Positions 1 through 8,256 are shown, counted from the stretch's first letter. The stretch is 13,173 nucleotides of DNA from Zelonia costaricensis (GCA_030849075.1 JASAOO010002905.1:1-13173), one strand, 5' to 3'. Program-made: numbers and translations. The notes: generated from the sequence alone by a model not told the origin.

Positions 1-901
1 GCGCGCCCGCTCTCTCTCCCCCTCCCGTCGACCCATGTTGCCGCTGCCGGCTGCCTCCTTCGACAACGTGGAACAACGTGCAAGCGCTTGGCTGCCGCAG
101 CCCACCTGTGCGTGCAGTTGTGCGCGTGTGTGTGTGCGTGTGTGTGTGGGGGGGGGTCACGGGCTTGTGGTTGTGTTTAAAGGGTAAGTTGGATCTACCA
201 CCTCGCGTAACGGCGTCACTATAACCCTTGCTGCATCAGCAGCGCAGGCAGACCACAATGAACAACATCAGCACCTAAAGTCTCCTTCCGTGTCTCCCGC
301 AGATCCCTCCTTCCCCAGGGGTGTGGTGCCTAGGCGCGTTTGTTGTGCTCCGTGTCCCGCTCCGCGGCGCATGTGACTATCGCTCGTGCATGGGTTCAGC
401 ACCAGCAGCACCTGGAGCGGCAGCGGCGGCACAGCGAGGGGGGGGGGAGGGGGCTCGTGCGAGTCTGCATGCTCTGCGTGACTCAACTCCAGTTGTCGTG
501 TGTGTGTGGGGGCGCGAGCAACGCCATCATCAGCAATGGCTGCTGCCTTCTTGCGAGCCGGCCATCGTAGTAACACGATCCTCAACTCCTCTTCCTTCCT
601 TTTTGCCCTCAAACACGAACGCACACACACACACACACATGTGTGCGATGCGATGCTGATGTCCACGACGTGATCGAGGGCAGATCCGCGACGCGCAGAG
701 GGCCACCGGAGCGCGCACAGTGCACTACGCCGTCCTCACGAGTGTGCCTCCCCGGCTTTGACAACGAGTGCCACACGTGAAGAGAAGCGAAGAGGGAGTG
801 GGGAGCAACGCGACAACCTCTATCGGCATACACACACACACACACACACACACACGAATAGAAGACTCTGCATAGACCACGTGCAGCGCAACGCCGTTGC
901 G

Positions 902-944
902 CTCCTTCTTTGTTTGCTTGTTTGCTGCCCCTTACCATCATTAG
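902..944 (+). promoter_or_regulatory. Putative spliced-leader acceptor for the HD gene
   Basis: A T/C-rich stretch (about 902-938) is followed by its first AG at 943-944, the expected form of a trypanosomatid trans-splice acceptor. This would give a 5' UTR of about 96 nt with no ATG before 1041. A second AG at 958-959 is an alternative. The UTR would include the CA tract at 967-998. Confidence 0.5.
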
Positions 945-966
945 GCTCCCTCCCCATAGCGGGGAG

Positions 967-1018
967 ACACACACACATACACACACACACACACACACGG
1001 TCACACACGGTCACACAC
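967..1018. repeat. (CA)n tract plus GGTCACACAC duplication
   Basis: An almost pure CA dinucleotide tract (967-998) runs into two tandem copies of GGTCACACAC (999-1018). It lies in the predicted 5' UTR of the HD gene and ends about 20 nt before the ATG. Confidence 0.9.
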
Positions 1019-1040
1019 CAAAACGCCGGTACGCATCACG

Positions 1041-2411
1041 ATGCTGCGCCGCAGTCCCCGCACGCGGGAGGTGACGATACTAGACCGCATCTACGAGCAC
1101 ATCAGCCTCCCGCCGCTCGTTGTGGCCGCGATCGACACGCCGGCCTTCCAGCGCCTGCGCACGCTGCACCAGCTCGGTGCGTCCTCCTTCCTGTACCCCG
1201 GCGCCGTGCACACCCGCTTCGAGCACAGCATCGGTGTCGCCCACATGGCCCGCACGCTGCTGCTGAACTTCCAGCACCACCAGCCCGACCTTGGACTGAG
1301 TGAGGTGGACATCGAGCTCGGCATGCTCGCCGGGCTCTTCCACGACGTTGGGCACGGCCCCTTCTCTCACTTGTTCGAAGATGTCGTCTCTGGTCGCTGC
1401 GGCATTGAGTTCAATCACGAGGACATGTCGGAGAAGATCGCGCGGCGCGTGCTCAGCGAGCTCGTGCCGCAGACGCACGTCGACGTCGTGGTCGGTCTGA
1501 TGCGGGGCAGATCTATGCCGGGTATCACGTACGGCGAGATCATCAGCAACAAGCGCAATGGCATCGACGTGGATCGGCTCGACTACTTCATTCGCGACTC
1601 CATGTGCTGCTTCGGGAAGCCCACCGTCGACGTCCGCGTGCACCGCCTCTTCCACTCCGCCCGCATGGTGTGCGAGGGCGGGCAGTGGCAGCTCGCCTTC
1701 GAGCAGAAGCTCGCCCTCTCCCTGCGCGAGATCTTCACGCTGCGGGCGAAGCTGCACAAGAACGTGTACCAGCACCAGGTGACCAAGGCGATTGGGCACA
1801 TGATCGGCGACATCATCCACGCCGCCGCCCCGCACTTCAAGGTTGGCGGGCACACCCTCGTGGAGTGCGCGCAGGACGACGTGCTCTTCCTGCGGCTGGG
1901 CGACTGGATTCTTGAGGCGATTGGGGCGAGCGAGGACCCGCAGCTCGCCGAGGCCCAGCGCATCCTGCACCGCCTGCGCACCCGCGACCTCTACCGCGTC
2001 GCCTTCTCCTCCGCGCTGGACATCACGCAGCGGGCGGCGATGGCGTCGCTTGACTGGTCCAGCGCCATCGTCGCCCACGCCCACCCGTCCTTCCCGTGCC
2101 ACGCCGATGACTTCGTTGCTGAGGTGGTGGTGATCAACCAGGGCAAGGGCGCTGCCGACCCGCTCGAGTCGGTGCTCTTCTTCAACCCGAAGAAGCCCTC
2201 TCAGCCACTCATGCGACTGCGCCCCGCCACGGACGACCTCAAGCACGGCAGCCCGCTCTTCACGCCGCTGCAGTTCGAGGAACGCACGCTGATGGTGTTC
2301 GAGCGACGCCCCACCAACGGCGCGGTGCTGCGCGCGTGCGAGCGACTCTGCGCCGACCCGGCCTACGCCAACTTCTTCACCGAGTCCCTGCCCTTCTACA
2401 ACATGAAGTAG
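1041..2411 (+). CDS. SAMHD1-like HD-domain dNTP triphosphohydrolase
   Basis: This 456-residue protein is closely similar to the catalytic core of SAMHD1, which hydrolyses dNTPs to deoxynucleosides and triphosphate. It has no SAM domain; it begins about ten residues before the HD core. Visible motifs are the allosteric-site block IDTPAFQRLR (31-40, holding D32, Q37 and R40), RFEHS with metal ligand H62, HDVGHGPFSH (101-110) with metal ligands H101/D102 and H105/H110, H126 in FNHED, and SNKRNGIDVD (169-178) with D178 as the fourth metal ligand, followed by R179, Y182 and D186. These correspond to SAMHD1 H167, H206/D207, H210/H215, H233, D311, K312, Y315 and D319. YQHQ (243-246) has Gln where SAMHD1 has K377. 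The start is the first ATG after the predicted splice acceptor. The Arg-rich N-terminus (MLRRSPRTR) could act as a weak mitochondrial signal, but localisation is uncertain. A dNTPase role in nucleotide-pool control is inferred from the family. Confidence 0.93.
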   Translation: MLRRSPRTREVTILDRIYEHISLPPLVVAAIDTPAFQRLRTLHQLGASSFLYPGAVHTRFEHSIGVAHMARTLLLNFQHHQPDLGLSEVDIELGMLAGLFHDVGHGPFSHLFEDVVSGRCGIEFNHEDMSEKIARRVLSELVPQTHVDVVVGLMRGRSMPGITYGEIISNKRNGIDVDRLDYFIRDSMCCFGKPTVDVRVHRLFHSARMVCEGGQWQLAFEQKLALSLREIFTLRAKLHKNVYQHQVTKAIGHMIGDIIHAAAPHFKVGGHTLVECAQDDVLFLRLGDWILEAIGASEDPQLAEAQRILHRLRTRDLYRVAFSSALDITQRAAMASLDWSSAIVAHAHPSFPCHADDFVAEVVVINQGKGAADPLESVLFFNPKKPSQPLMRLRPATDDLKHGSPLFTPLQFEERTLMVFERRPTNGAVLRACERLCADPAYANFFTESLPFYNMK

Positions 2412-2631
2412 CGCAGCGCACGAGCGGGTGCTCTCTTCCCCTTTTTCAGTCTCACACGTCCTCGCGCACACCGGGCCCCACGCGGTGAGGTCTGTTTGGG
2501 GAACGTTCTCGTCATCGTGTCACGACGCGCGCACTTCATCGTGTGACAGGTGTTAGCCCGCGAATGACCAACAGCAACGTGGATGCACGTGTTATAAGGG
2601 GGCTCGGGAGCGCAGACCCCGGACCTCGATC

Positions 2632-2654
2632 GCGCGCTTCTCGCAGAAGCGCGC
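2632..2654 (+). repeat. Perfect inverted repeat (10-bp stem, 3-nt loop)
   Basis: GCGCGCTTCT and AGAAGCGCGC are exact reverse complements separated by CGC. In RNA this would form a GC-rich stem-loop, located 221 nt after the HD stop codon and so probably in its 3' UTR. No function can be assigned from sequence alone. Confidence 0.85.
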
Positions 2655-2792
2655 CCGTGTGTATCTGTGCGTGTGTCTGCACGAACTGAACACCAACGTG
2701 CAGGTGACTCCCGCGTCGCGCACTAGGCCAGGTTGCTAGCGCAGTTGTATGTGAGAACTACGCGACCTCGCCCCCCCCCCCCCCTCGCGCAC

Positions 2793-2862
2793 CGTCTTCC
2801 CTCCCACTCTCCTTCACGTACACACACACGCACACACACATACGCACCTTGCACTTCCCTAG
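2793..2862 (+). promoter_or_regulatory. Putative spliced-leader acceptor for the small membrane-protein gene
   Basis: A pyrimidine-rich stretch (2793-2816), a CA tract and a second short pyrimidine stretch (about 2847-2860) are followed by AG at 2861-2862, the first AG after the main tract. The 5' UTR would be about 50 nt with no ATG before 2913. Confidence 0.5.
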
Positions 2863-2912
2863 AGCTAGACGCTGACGTCGCCCACCAGCATCGATCGACG
2901 TGGCGGCTGCCG

Positions 2913-3242
2913 ATGCTTCGCCGCAGTGCGCGCTTGTTGGTGCGGCTGCCCAAGAGTCGCCGGCCACGTGAGCGGCCGTGGGAGATCTTCAACACGCGCG
3001 ACTTTGGCTTCCACGAGGGATCGCAGAACTACTGGATGTGGGCCGGCACGGCGCTTGTGTTCCTCTCGATGCTCTTCTTCGAGGCGTCGCAGCAGGTCAA
3101 GCGCATCCTGCAGCGCGGCGACACGTGCGCCGCGTGCGAGTCGGCACGCGCGCACTATCGCAAGCGTGTCGAGGAGCGGGAGCGCGAGGCGGCGGCGCAG
3201 GCGAAGCTGGACGATACGCTGCGCAACCGCCCTGCTCTCTGA
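2913..3242 (+). CDS. Small single-pass membrane protein, possibly mitochondrial
   Basis: I do not recognise the family of this 109-residue protein. The N-terminus (MLRRSARLLVRLPKSRRPR) is rich in Arg and Lys with interspersed hydrophobic residues and lacks acidic residues, as in a mitochondrial targeting sequence. An aromatic segment follows, then one hydrophobic span at about 39-57 (NYWMWAGTALVFLSMLFF), a CAAC motif (72-75), and a highly charged Arg/Glu/Ala helix (about 77-102) that could form a coiled coil. Size and architecture resemble small accessory subunits of mitochondrial inner-membrane complexes, but that is inference. The start chosen is the first ATG after the predicted splice acceptor; the same frame is open further upstream but encodes only low-complexity sequence. 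Third positions are strongly G/C, as in neighbouring genes, which supports real coding. Confidence 0.78.
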   Translation: MLRRSARLLVRLPKSRRPRERPWEIFNTRDFGFHEGSQNYWMWAGTALVFLSMLFFEASQQVKRILQRGDTCAACESARAHYRKRVEEREREAAAQAKLDDTLRNRPAL

Positions 3243-4016
3243 GCAGGCGACGCAGAGGCGGCGAGAGAGAGGAGGGGCAGCAGCTCCTTGTGTGTGAGTA
3301 GGCGGCGCACCTGTGAGGCTGGACCGCTATCACGGAACGCTGCCAGGCTGCGAAGCCGGTGAGCGTGATCGAGCTATTCTTGTCATCACGCAGCGTATGG
3401 GTGACCGCGTACGCGCTGTGGCGCTTACGTGTGTGTGTTGTGTACTGCTGGAGTTGTTGGATCACGTTTTATGCAGAGGCACGGGAAGAAGAAGCTTCAG
3501 AGGCGCACGTGTCACGTTCGGCAAGTTCCGCTGCTGACGCTGCGAGCAAACGGGGAAGTACTAGGGGGTCGCAGCGTGTGTACGCAAGCGACCTGCACGC
3601 CGCGTGCCTCTCATGCCTCGTCACTCTCGTGATACTGCACGCGATCGCCTCCGCGGCGGCGCTCCGCCAGCGCGACGTGCATCGCTCGATGTGGAGAGTG
3701 CTGCTGCGACCACCTTGAATGCACTTCACTTCACTCTCGATCTCTCTTTCCCCCTTTTTTGTCCTCCCCGCCTTTCACGTCACTCCACCGCTCGCACCCC
3801 GTGTGTGTGTGTGTCACACCACAGAGTCTTGCAGAGCCCACCTCCCCTCTCTCCTCGCCGTGCCCACGCGCAGCATCCAGTTGTTCCTCTATACACCCCC
3901 CCTTCCTCCCCTCTCCGCCCCCCCCCCTCGCCACGCTGTTAGACTCCTGCGTGGCAACACTCCACTGCGAAAGGCACACACAGACACACACGCACAAACA
4001 CACCCCAACCGCCAAG
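3243..4016. other. Spacer between the small membrane-protein gene and proteasome beta 6
   Basis: This holds 3' UTR and 5' flanking sequence. A frame at 3359-3718 has hydrophobic patches but begins at GTG and has only one late ATG, so I do not call it. The right half is pyrimidine-rich, with a GT tract at 3801-3814, C runs at 3918-3927 and near 3894, and CA-rich sequence at 3975-4003. Confidence 0.65.
3881..3942 (+). promoter_or_regulatory. Putative spliced-leader acceptor for proteasome beta 6
   Basis: A long C/T tract (about 3881-3938) is followed by its first AG at 3941-3942. The predicted 5' UTR is about 74 nt, has no ATG before 4017, and contains the CA-rich block at 3975-4003. AGs near 3823-3836, after an earlier pyrimidine stretch, are alternatives. 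Confidence 0.5.
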
Positions 4017-4760
4017 ATGATCGAGGACCACGCCGAGTACGGCCACAACTACTACCCCAAGAAGCTCGCCAGCTCCGCGCTGACGCTGCCGCAGCAGGGG
4101 GCGAAGCAGCACCAGTGGAGCCCGTACCAGGACAACGGGGGCACGACGGCGGCCATCGCCGGGAAGGACTTCGTCATCCTCGCCGGGGACACCCGCCTGA
4201 ACGGCGACTTCTGCCTGCACACCCGCCATGACGAGAGCAAGCTGTTCCAGCTGACGCCGCAGACGTACATGGCGAGCAACGGCATGCAGGCCGATCGCCT
4301 GCAGCTGCAGCAGATGCTCAAGTACCGCGTGAAGTGGTACAAGTACAACAACGGCGGGAAGGTGCCGCCGACCAAGGCGATCGCGCAGCTCATGTCCACG
4401 ATGCTGTACAACCGCCGCTTTTTTCCGTACTACACCTTCAACATGATCGTCGGCCTGGATGAGCAGGGCCACGGGGTGTGCTACAGCTATGACGCGGTGG
4501 GCTCGACCGAGCCGTTCCTGTACGGCACTCGCGGCAGCGCCGCCAGCTTTGTGGAGCCGCTGCTGGACTGCCTTATCAACCGCCAGCACATGACCGGGCA
4601 GGCGCCACCGGAGATGACGAAGGAGGCCGCGCTGGCCATGCTCAAGAACGCCTTCACCGGCGCGGCAGAGCGCGACATCTACACAGGCGACGCGGTGGTC
4701 TTCTACGTCATCTCCGCCGATGGGGTGCATCGCGAGACGTTCGAGCTGCGCAAGGACTGA
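4017..4760 (+). CDS. 20S proteasome beta-6 subunit (PSMB1-type, non-catalytic)
   Basis: This 247-residue protein is a beta-type 20S proteasome subunit of the beta-6 class (human PSMB1, yeast Pre7), a structural member of the beta ring of the cytosolic and nuclear proteasome. Diagnostic blocks are [20 protein letters not shown] (39-58), the RRFFPYY block (133-139), the [19 protein letters not shown] block (141-159), [11 protein letters not shown] (216-226) and the terminal ETFELRKD, all matching PSMB1 closely. By alignment the position of the catalytic N-terminal Thr holds Gly42, so the subunit should lack peptidase activity, as is usual for beta 6. The first 38 residues (Tyr/His-rich start, then [11 protein letters not shown]) are an N-terminal extension and possibly a propeptide. 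The start is the first ATG after the predicted splice acceptor. An open frame upstream to 3759 crosses the pyrimidine and CA tracts and is not coding. Confidence 0.97.
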   Translation: MIEDHAEYGHNYYPKKLASSALTLPQQGAKQHQWSPYQDNGGTTAAIAGKDFVILAGDTRLNGDFCLHTRHDESKLFQLTPQTYMASNGMQADRLQLQQMLKYRVKWYKYNNGGKVPPTKAIAQLMSTMLYNRRFFPYYTFNMIVGLDEQGHGVCYSYDAVGSTEPFLYGTRGSAASFVEPLLDCLINRQHMTGQAPPEMTKEAALAMLKNAFTGAAERDIYTGDAVVFYVISADGVHRETFELRKD

Positions 4761-4824
4761 AGAGGCTCAACTTCGCATGTCTCTCTTTCTCCTTTGTCTG
4801 TTCCGTTATTGCCGTCTGCCCCGA

Positions 4825-4844
4825 TGTGTGTGTGTGTGTGTGTG
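4825..4844. repeat. (TG)10 tract after the proteasome stop
   Basis: Ten uninterrupted TG dinucleotides lie 65 nt after the proteasome stop codon, in the likely 3' UTR. Confidence 0.9.
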
Positions 4845-5430
4845 AGCGTGGAGGCGCGCGAGTGGATTGCCTGGAAGTCATGCTGGATCGAGTTCTTGTC
4901 AAACGCCCGATGAGGGGGGGGGGTTGGCTTCGTTCCCGGCCGGTGCGGGGTGGGGAAGGCAGAGTGAAGCATCCCTAGACGGAGTACAGACGCGGCGCGA
5001 GGAGTGGCGGCGTGGGGCCGGGGTGCGGCGCGAGGTGAAGGCGCCCCTGTTGCCTTCCCCGTCATGGGTAGCGCTTTCAGCGAGGAACTTCAAGTGGCTC
5101 TTTCTCTGTACCGCCCCGCTCCTGTCCACCTCCCAGAGCTCGCGGGCTGCGCTCCTGCAATGCGCGCCGGCTCCGCCACGCACGCACGCACGCTTCTCCT
5201 CCCTCTCCTCCCTCCACCAGCTCCCCGCTTTCCCCCGCTCTCTCTCTCTTGTGTGTGTGTGTGCCATGGTGTACTTCTTGTTGTTCGCTGCTTTGGTGTT
5301 CGGTGCCGAAGGAGCCTCGCTGGGTGCCGCATCGACGTCGGCGATGTGCAGGAGAGGTGCCTCGCTGGAGGGCTGTGAGGGTGGGTGAGAGGAGGATGCC
5401 TGGCGCGTGCCCGCGTGGAGCTGCGTGTTG

Positions 5431-5517
5431 GTGTGTGTGTGTGTGTTGGTGTGTGTGTGTGTGTGGTTGAACAGATGCGCTTCAGCCCCGCCCTCTATCC
5501 CCGCGTGTGTGTGTGCG

Positions 5518-5549
<32 letters not shown>

Positions 5550-5550
5550 G
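5431..5550. repeat. GT tracts and compound GT/CT/GT microsatellite
   Basis: GT-repeat runs at 5431-5465 are followed about 40 nt later by a compound tract at 5503-5550, in which GT repeats pass into CT repeats and back to GT. This is a spacer microsatellite, likely to vary in length between strains. Confidence 0.85.
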
Positions 5551-6000
5551 CTGCGTACGCGTGTTCGCGTGTTCGCGTGACACACCGCGTGTTGACGAGG
5601 AAAGCGACCCACGAGAAGAAGAGAAAGCGGCCACAAACAAAGAGCGCCGTTGCACACGCAGCCCACTCTGCACGGGTGCCATGCAATGGCGCCGCAGACA
5701 CCCGTTCTTCGGGCACCCGCTGAGCTGCAACGAGCGAAGTGGCGATGGCACACTCCGTTGTTGGGGGTCGTAACTCGATGTGTGACGTGATGCCAGTGAG
5801 TCGGGAAGGGAGACACACTGCAGGGCCGCCCGCGCGATGCTCTCTCCTTCCAGCTGCATGTGGCGCCAGGGGGGGGAGGGTGCCACGCGCGGCTTCATTG
5901 TTCTGCCATGGGAGCACACACGCATCCACCGCAGAGGCAACGTCCTGCCGGTGCGGCTGGGGCTGTGCCGCAGTCGCCGGTCCACGTGGCGCACCCCCCC

Positions 6001-6140
6001 CCGTCGTCTCCCTCGCGCTCCCCTACACGCCCCCCTCCTCCTCCTCTCATCCCGCACCTCGACCGCTCCCTCTTGTGCTTGTGGCCCCACATAATGTGGT
6101 GGTGACACTAAACACACACACACACACACACACCGAATAG
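6001..6140 (+). promoter_or_regulatory. Putative spliced-leader acceptor for the NADAR gene
   Basis: A long C/T-rich block (about 6001-6079) is followed by a (CA)11 tract (6112-6133) and then AG at 6139-6140, with another AG at 6150-6151. The predicted 5' UTR is 44-55 nt and has no ATG before 6195. Confidence 0.45.
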
Positions 6141-6194
6141 CATCACCACAGTTGCCCTCCCCGCCCCCCCCCAAACCCCGATCTACGCGTACCC

Positions 6195-6764
6195 ATGACC
6201 GCCAAGGCATCGTCGTCCTCCAAGAAGGCGAACATCGTGACTTTCTGTGAGGTCCACGACCCCCAGTACGGCCTGCTCAGTCCGCTCTCTCCCAGCCCGC
6301 TGGTCGTGCGCCACGTGCAGTACCCTTCGCTGCACCACTACTTCCTGTGCGAGCGCTTCAAGGGCTCGCCGGCGGAGCAGTGGATGGCGGAGGCGACGAC
6401 GGTGTGGTCGCTGGACCGGCTCGTGAAGGCCGCCGAGGCGGAGGGGTACCAGCGCAGCAACTGGAACAAGGTGAAGGTGGACGTGATGCTGCTCGGCACG
6501 TACCTCAAGTTCAAGCAGAACGATGCGGCACGGGCGGTGTTGCTGAACACGCAGACCGCGCTGCTGCTGTACCACACGCCGACGGACGATTTTTGGGGTG
6601 ACGGCGGCGATGGGAAGGGCAAGAACGTGTTGGGGGTCGTCAGCATGGCGGTGCGCACACGTCTTGCGGGGGAGGAGGAGCGTCAGCAGCAGCGCGCCGC
6701 CGCCCCGGGTCGTCACGGCAAGGGCGGCGCCGGTAAATCGGGCGGCAGCCCCGCGCGTTCGTGA
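6195..6764 (+). CDS. Divergent NADAR (YbiA-like, DUF1768) domain protein
   Basis: This 189-residue protein carries a NADAR domain at about residues 14-156. The family includes YbiA-type N-glycosidases acting on riboflavin-pathway intermediates and enzymes that remove ADP-ribose from guanine. The visible order fits the family: DPQYGLLSPL (22-31, the counterpart of the usual G-x-x-S-N-F stretch), YPSLHHYFLCERF (43-55), NWNKVKVDVML (89-99, counterpart of the D-W-x-x-V-K-x-x-V-M block), LKFKQND (104-110), and DDFWGDGGDGKGKNVLG (131-147), which is the family's best conserved motif. In the family block P-T-V-E-H-Y-F-x-x-x-K-F, the Glu is His47 here and the Lys is Arg54, so activity may be changed or lost. 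The last 30 residues are a basic Gly/Arg/Gln-rich tail. The Lys/Ser-rich start is the first ATG after the predicted acceptor. The assignment rests on motif order rather than a database search. Confidence 0.85.
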   Translation: MTAKASSSSKKANIVTFCEVHDPQYGLLSPLSPSPLVVRHVQYPSLHHYFLCERFKGSPAEQWMAEATTVWSLDRLVKAAEAEGYQRSNWNKVKVDVMLLGTYLKFKQNDAARAVLLNTQTALLLYHTPTDDFWGDGGDGKGKNVLGVVSMAVRTRLAGEEERQQQRAAAPGRHGKGGAGKSGGSPARS

Positions 6765-7847
6765 GGGACTGCGTGACCGACATCCCCCTTCCCCAAGTAC
6801 TCGCTCACGACGCGCACACACACAGGCACACACGCGCTCTCACCCCTGATCGGGCCCGCGAAGCCTGCACCCCGTTCATCGCTCGCTCTCCTCCTCCTCC
6901 TCTCTCTCCCGGGAAGCAACACGGCGCTTTCCCATCCTTGCAACTATTTTTCTCTCGACCAGAAGACGCACACACGCACAGCCACACGCATCGGCCCGCA
7001 GAGCTGTCGTGTCTGCGCGCACGCGTGCCTCTCTTCTTCCGCTTTTTGTTTGTTCATGTACACGAACACCGCTACTGTCTGCATCGAGCAGCATGAGCAG
7101 CAACACGAGTTCTGTTCTGGCGCGCGCCAGCCGTTCCCCCCCCTCCCCCCCCACACACAGACACACACACACACGGGGGGAAAGGGGAAGGCGCGTGTTC
7201 GGGTCAGCTCAAGCCGCTCGTCCCCGCGTATCTCGCTCTCTGCGCGTGCGAGTATGGGTGCGGGACGTCCTTTGGTGCCGGTGGGCGCGAGGGCGTGTGT
7301 GTGTGTGTTTGTGTGTCTTTGGGGGGTGATGTATGGTGTGCTCGACTGCAACGCAGCCCCCCGGCTCCTCCACCCACGACTCCGACACGGTCCTGCTGCA
7401 GCGACGGCCACCTCGATCTATCTCTCTCTAGTTGTGTCTCTTTCCCACACACACACACGCACACAGGCACGCGCGCACTGGATCGGTGCTCTCCTCCTCC
7501 GCCTGTGTGCGTCTGCCGCTCCCCCTCCCCGACCCGCCCTCTGGACCACGTTGGTGGTCTTCTCGGTGCGTCCTTCCACGCCTCGACTCCCTCTTGGAAG
7601 AAGAAAAAGGAGTGGAATAGCACAAGATGCAGGTTGCAGCTGCGAGAGCACGCAGCAGCACCGACCTGGTGCACTCGAGGCCTGTCACCCTTGTGCGCAA
7701 GAACCGCTCAAGGTGCGAACTGTGGTCTGCGTGTGTGTCTGGGCCCGTCGTAGTGCTTGTAGGCAGTGTAGGGAGGTGGAGGAGGCTCATCGTGCGTCGC
7801 CGACCTCTCCTCCCCTTCACTCCACCCCCCGTCGCTGTGCGCCACAG

Positions 7848-7870
7848 CTGCTGCTGCTGCTGCTGCTGCT
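7848..7870. repeat. (CTG)7 trinucleotide tract
   Basis: Seven uninterrupted CTG units plus CT lie in the spacer upstream of cyclophilin. This is a short triplet microsatellite in non-coding DNA. Confidence 0.9.
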
Positions 7871-8123
7871 ACACACGCGCTTACTGTCCGTTTGTGCCGC
7901 CTGCACGCACCGTACTGCTATCGCGGGGTGGCACCTGCTCCCCGAGCTCCCCATTCGTCATCGGCCGCGTCGGCTCCTCTCCCGCTCCACCCACGCCCTC
8001 CCCTCCCCTCCTCTCCCACCCCCTCAAACGGGCTTCTCCCGCCACCCTCCCGCCGCTCTGCAGCTTTCACATCCACATCCCTGTCTCTTCGTTTTTCTTC
8101 TCGTCTACGCTCCCGCCCCCCCT

Positions 8124-8125
<2 letters not shown>

Positions 8126-8156
<31 letters not shown>
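8126..8156. repeat. (CA)15 tract upstream of cyclophilin
   Basis: A pure CA dinucleotide tract of about 15 units lies about 100 nt upstream of the cyclophilin ATG, between the main pyrimidine block and the predicted splice acceptors. Confidence 0.92.
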
Positions 8157-8159
<3 letters not shown>

Positions 8160-8182
8160 AACGGACACCTTCGCGCGCGTAG

Positions 8183-8218
8183 CTCCGTCCTCCCCCCCTT
8201 CCCACCCCTGCCTTCCAG
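8183..8218 (+). promoter_or_regulatory. Putative spliced-leader acceptor for cyclophilin
   Basis: A strong C/T tract (8183-8216) ends in AG at 8217-8218, giving a 5' UTR of about 38 nt with no ATG before 8257. An AG at 8181-8182, served by the long upstream pyrimidine block, and an AG at 8236-8237 are alternatives. All three give the same first ATG. Confidence 0.5.
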
Positions 8219-8256
8219 CCACGTCGCTCCGTCGCAGGATTCCTTTCCGGTTCGTG

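Larger units (their letters stand above)
1..1040. other. Spacer upstream of the HD gene
   Basis: No credible gene is visible. The reading frames here run through GT/CA tracts and low-complexity sequence and match no family I recognise. The stretch probably holds the 3' flank of an upstream gene outside the window, followed by the 5' flank of the HD gene. It contains GT-rich tracts at about 119-148 and 496-510, a G10 run at 438-447, and CA tracts at 622-639, 831-855 and 967-998. A 10-base unit GGTCACACAC is tandemly duplicated at 999-1018. The poly(A) site of the upstream gene cannot be placed from sequence alone. Confidence 0.7.
2412..2912. other. Spacer between the HD gene and the small membrane-protein gene
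   Basis: This holds the 3' UTR of the HD gene and the 5' flank of the next gene. It contains a perfect 10-bp inverted repeat at 2632-2654, a GT-rich patch near 2655-2678, a C14 run at 2771-2784 and a CA tract at 2820-2840. I see no credible ORF. An in-frame extension upstream of the next CDS (from 2733) consists of low-complexity Pro/His/Thr codons read from the C run and CA tract and is not believed. Confidence 0.7.
4761..6194. other. Long spacer between proteasome beta 6 and the NADAR gene
   Basis: About 1.4 kb without a credible gene. The left part is the likely 3' UTR of the proteasome gene, starting with a (TG)10 tract at 4825-4844 and followed by a G10 run (4914-4923). GT tracts lie at 5251-5263 and 5431-5465, and a compound GT/CT/GT tract at 5503-5550. 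Frames of 100-173 codons at 4867-5388, 5385-5723 and 5739-6140 translate the repeats, match no family I know, and mostly begin at non-ATG codons. The right end (about 5995-6140) is the pyrimidine-rich 5' flank of the NADAR gene. Confidence 0.65.
6765..8256. other. Long spacer between the NADAR gene and cyclophilin
   Basis: About 1.5 kb with no separate credible gene. It holds CA-rich tracts near 6814-6833, 6968-6986, 7152-7174 and 7446-7466, a GT tract at 7294-7316, a (CTG)7 tract at 7848-7870, and a long C/T-rich region from about 7965 to 8125 ending in (CA)15 at 8126-8156. The cyclophilin frame stays open upstream to an ATG at 7627, but that stretch reads pyrimidine and CA tracts as Pro/Ser and His/Thr runs and is taken as untranslated. 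Confidence 0.65.

Noticed and set aside
622..1018. Spaced CA tracts as a CRISPR-like or satellite array
   Set aside because: The units are plain dinucleotide microsatellites with no constant repeat length or unique spacers.
758..1303. 181-codon + strand frame overlapping the HD start
   Set aside because: It translates two CA tracts and then an out-of-frame part of the HD gene.
1080..2471. 463-codon antisense frame over the HD gene
   Set aside because: It mirrors the GC-rich codon bias of the HD gene, has no recognisable domain, and all the motifs are on the + strand.
3359..3718. 119-codon + strand frame with hydrophobic patches
   Set aside because: It begins at GTG, has no early ATG, and its composition is Cys/Trp/Ser-rich, unlike the neighbouring genes. 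I considered it because of its TM-like stretches.
4899..5816. 305-codon minus-strand frame in the spacer after the proteasome gene
   Set aside because: The translation is dominated by dinucleotide-repeat His/Thr runs and has no recognisable domain.
1041..6764. A nucleotide-based defence system combining the HD dNTPase and the NADAR protein
   Set aside because: Both families occur in bacterial antiphage systems, but here they are about 3.8 kb apart, with the proteasome gene and another between them, in a eukaryotic gene array where neighbours are not functionally linked.
7627..8256. In-frame 210-codon N-terminal extension of cyclophilin from an ATG at 7627
   Set aside because: It translates pyrimidine tracts and a (CA)15 tract as Pro/Ser and His/Thr runs, while a normal signal peptide starts at 8257 after likely splice acceptors.
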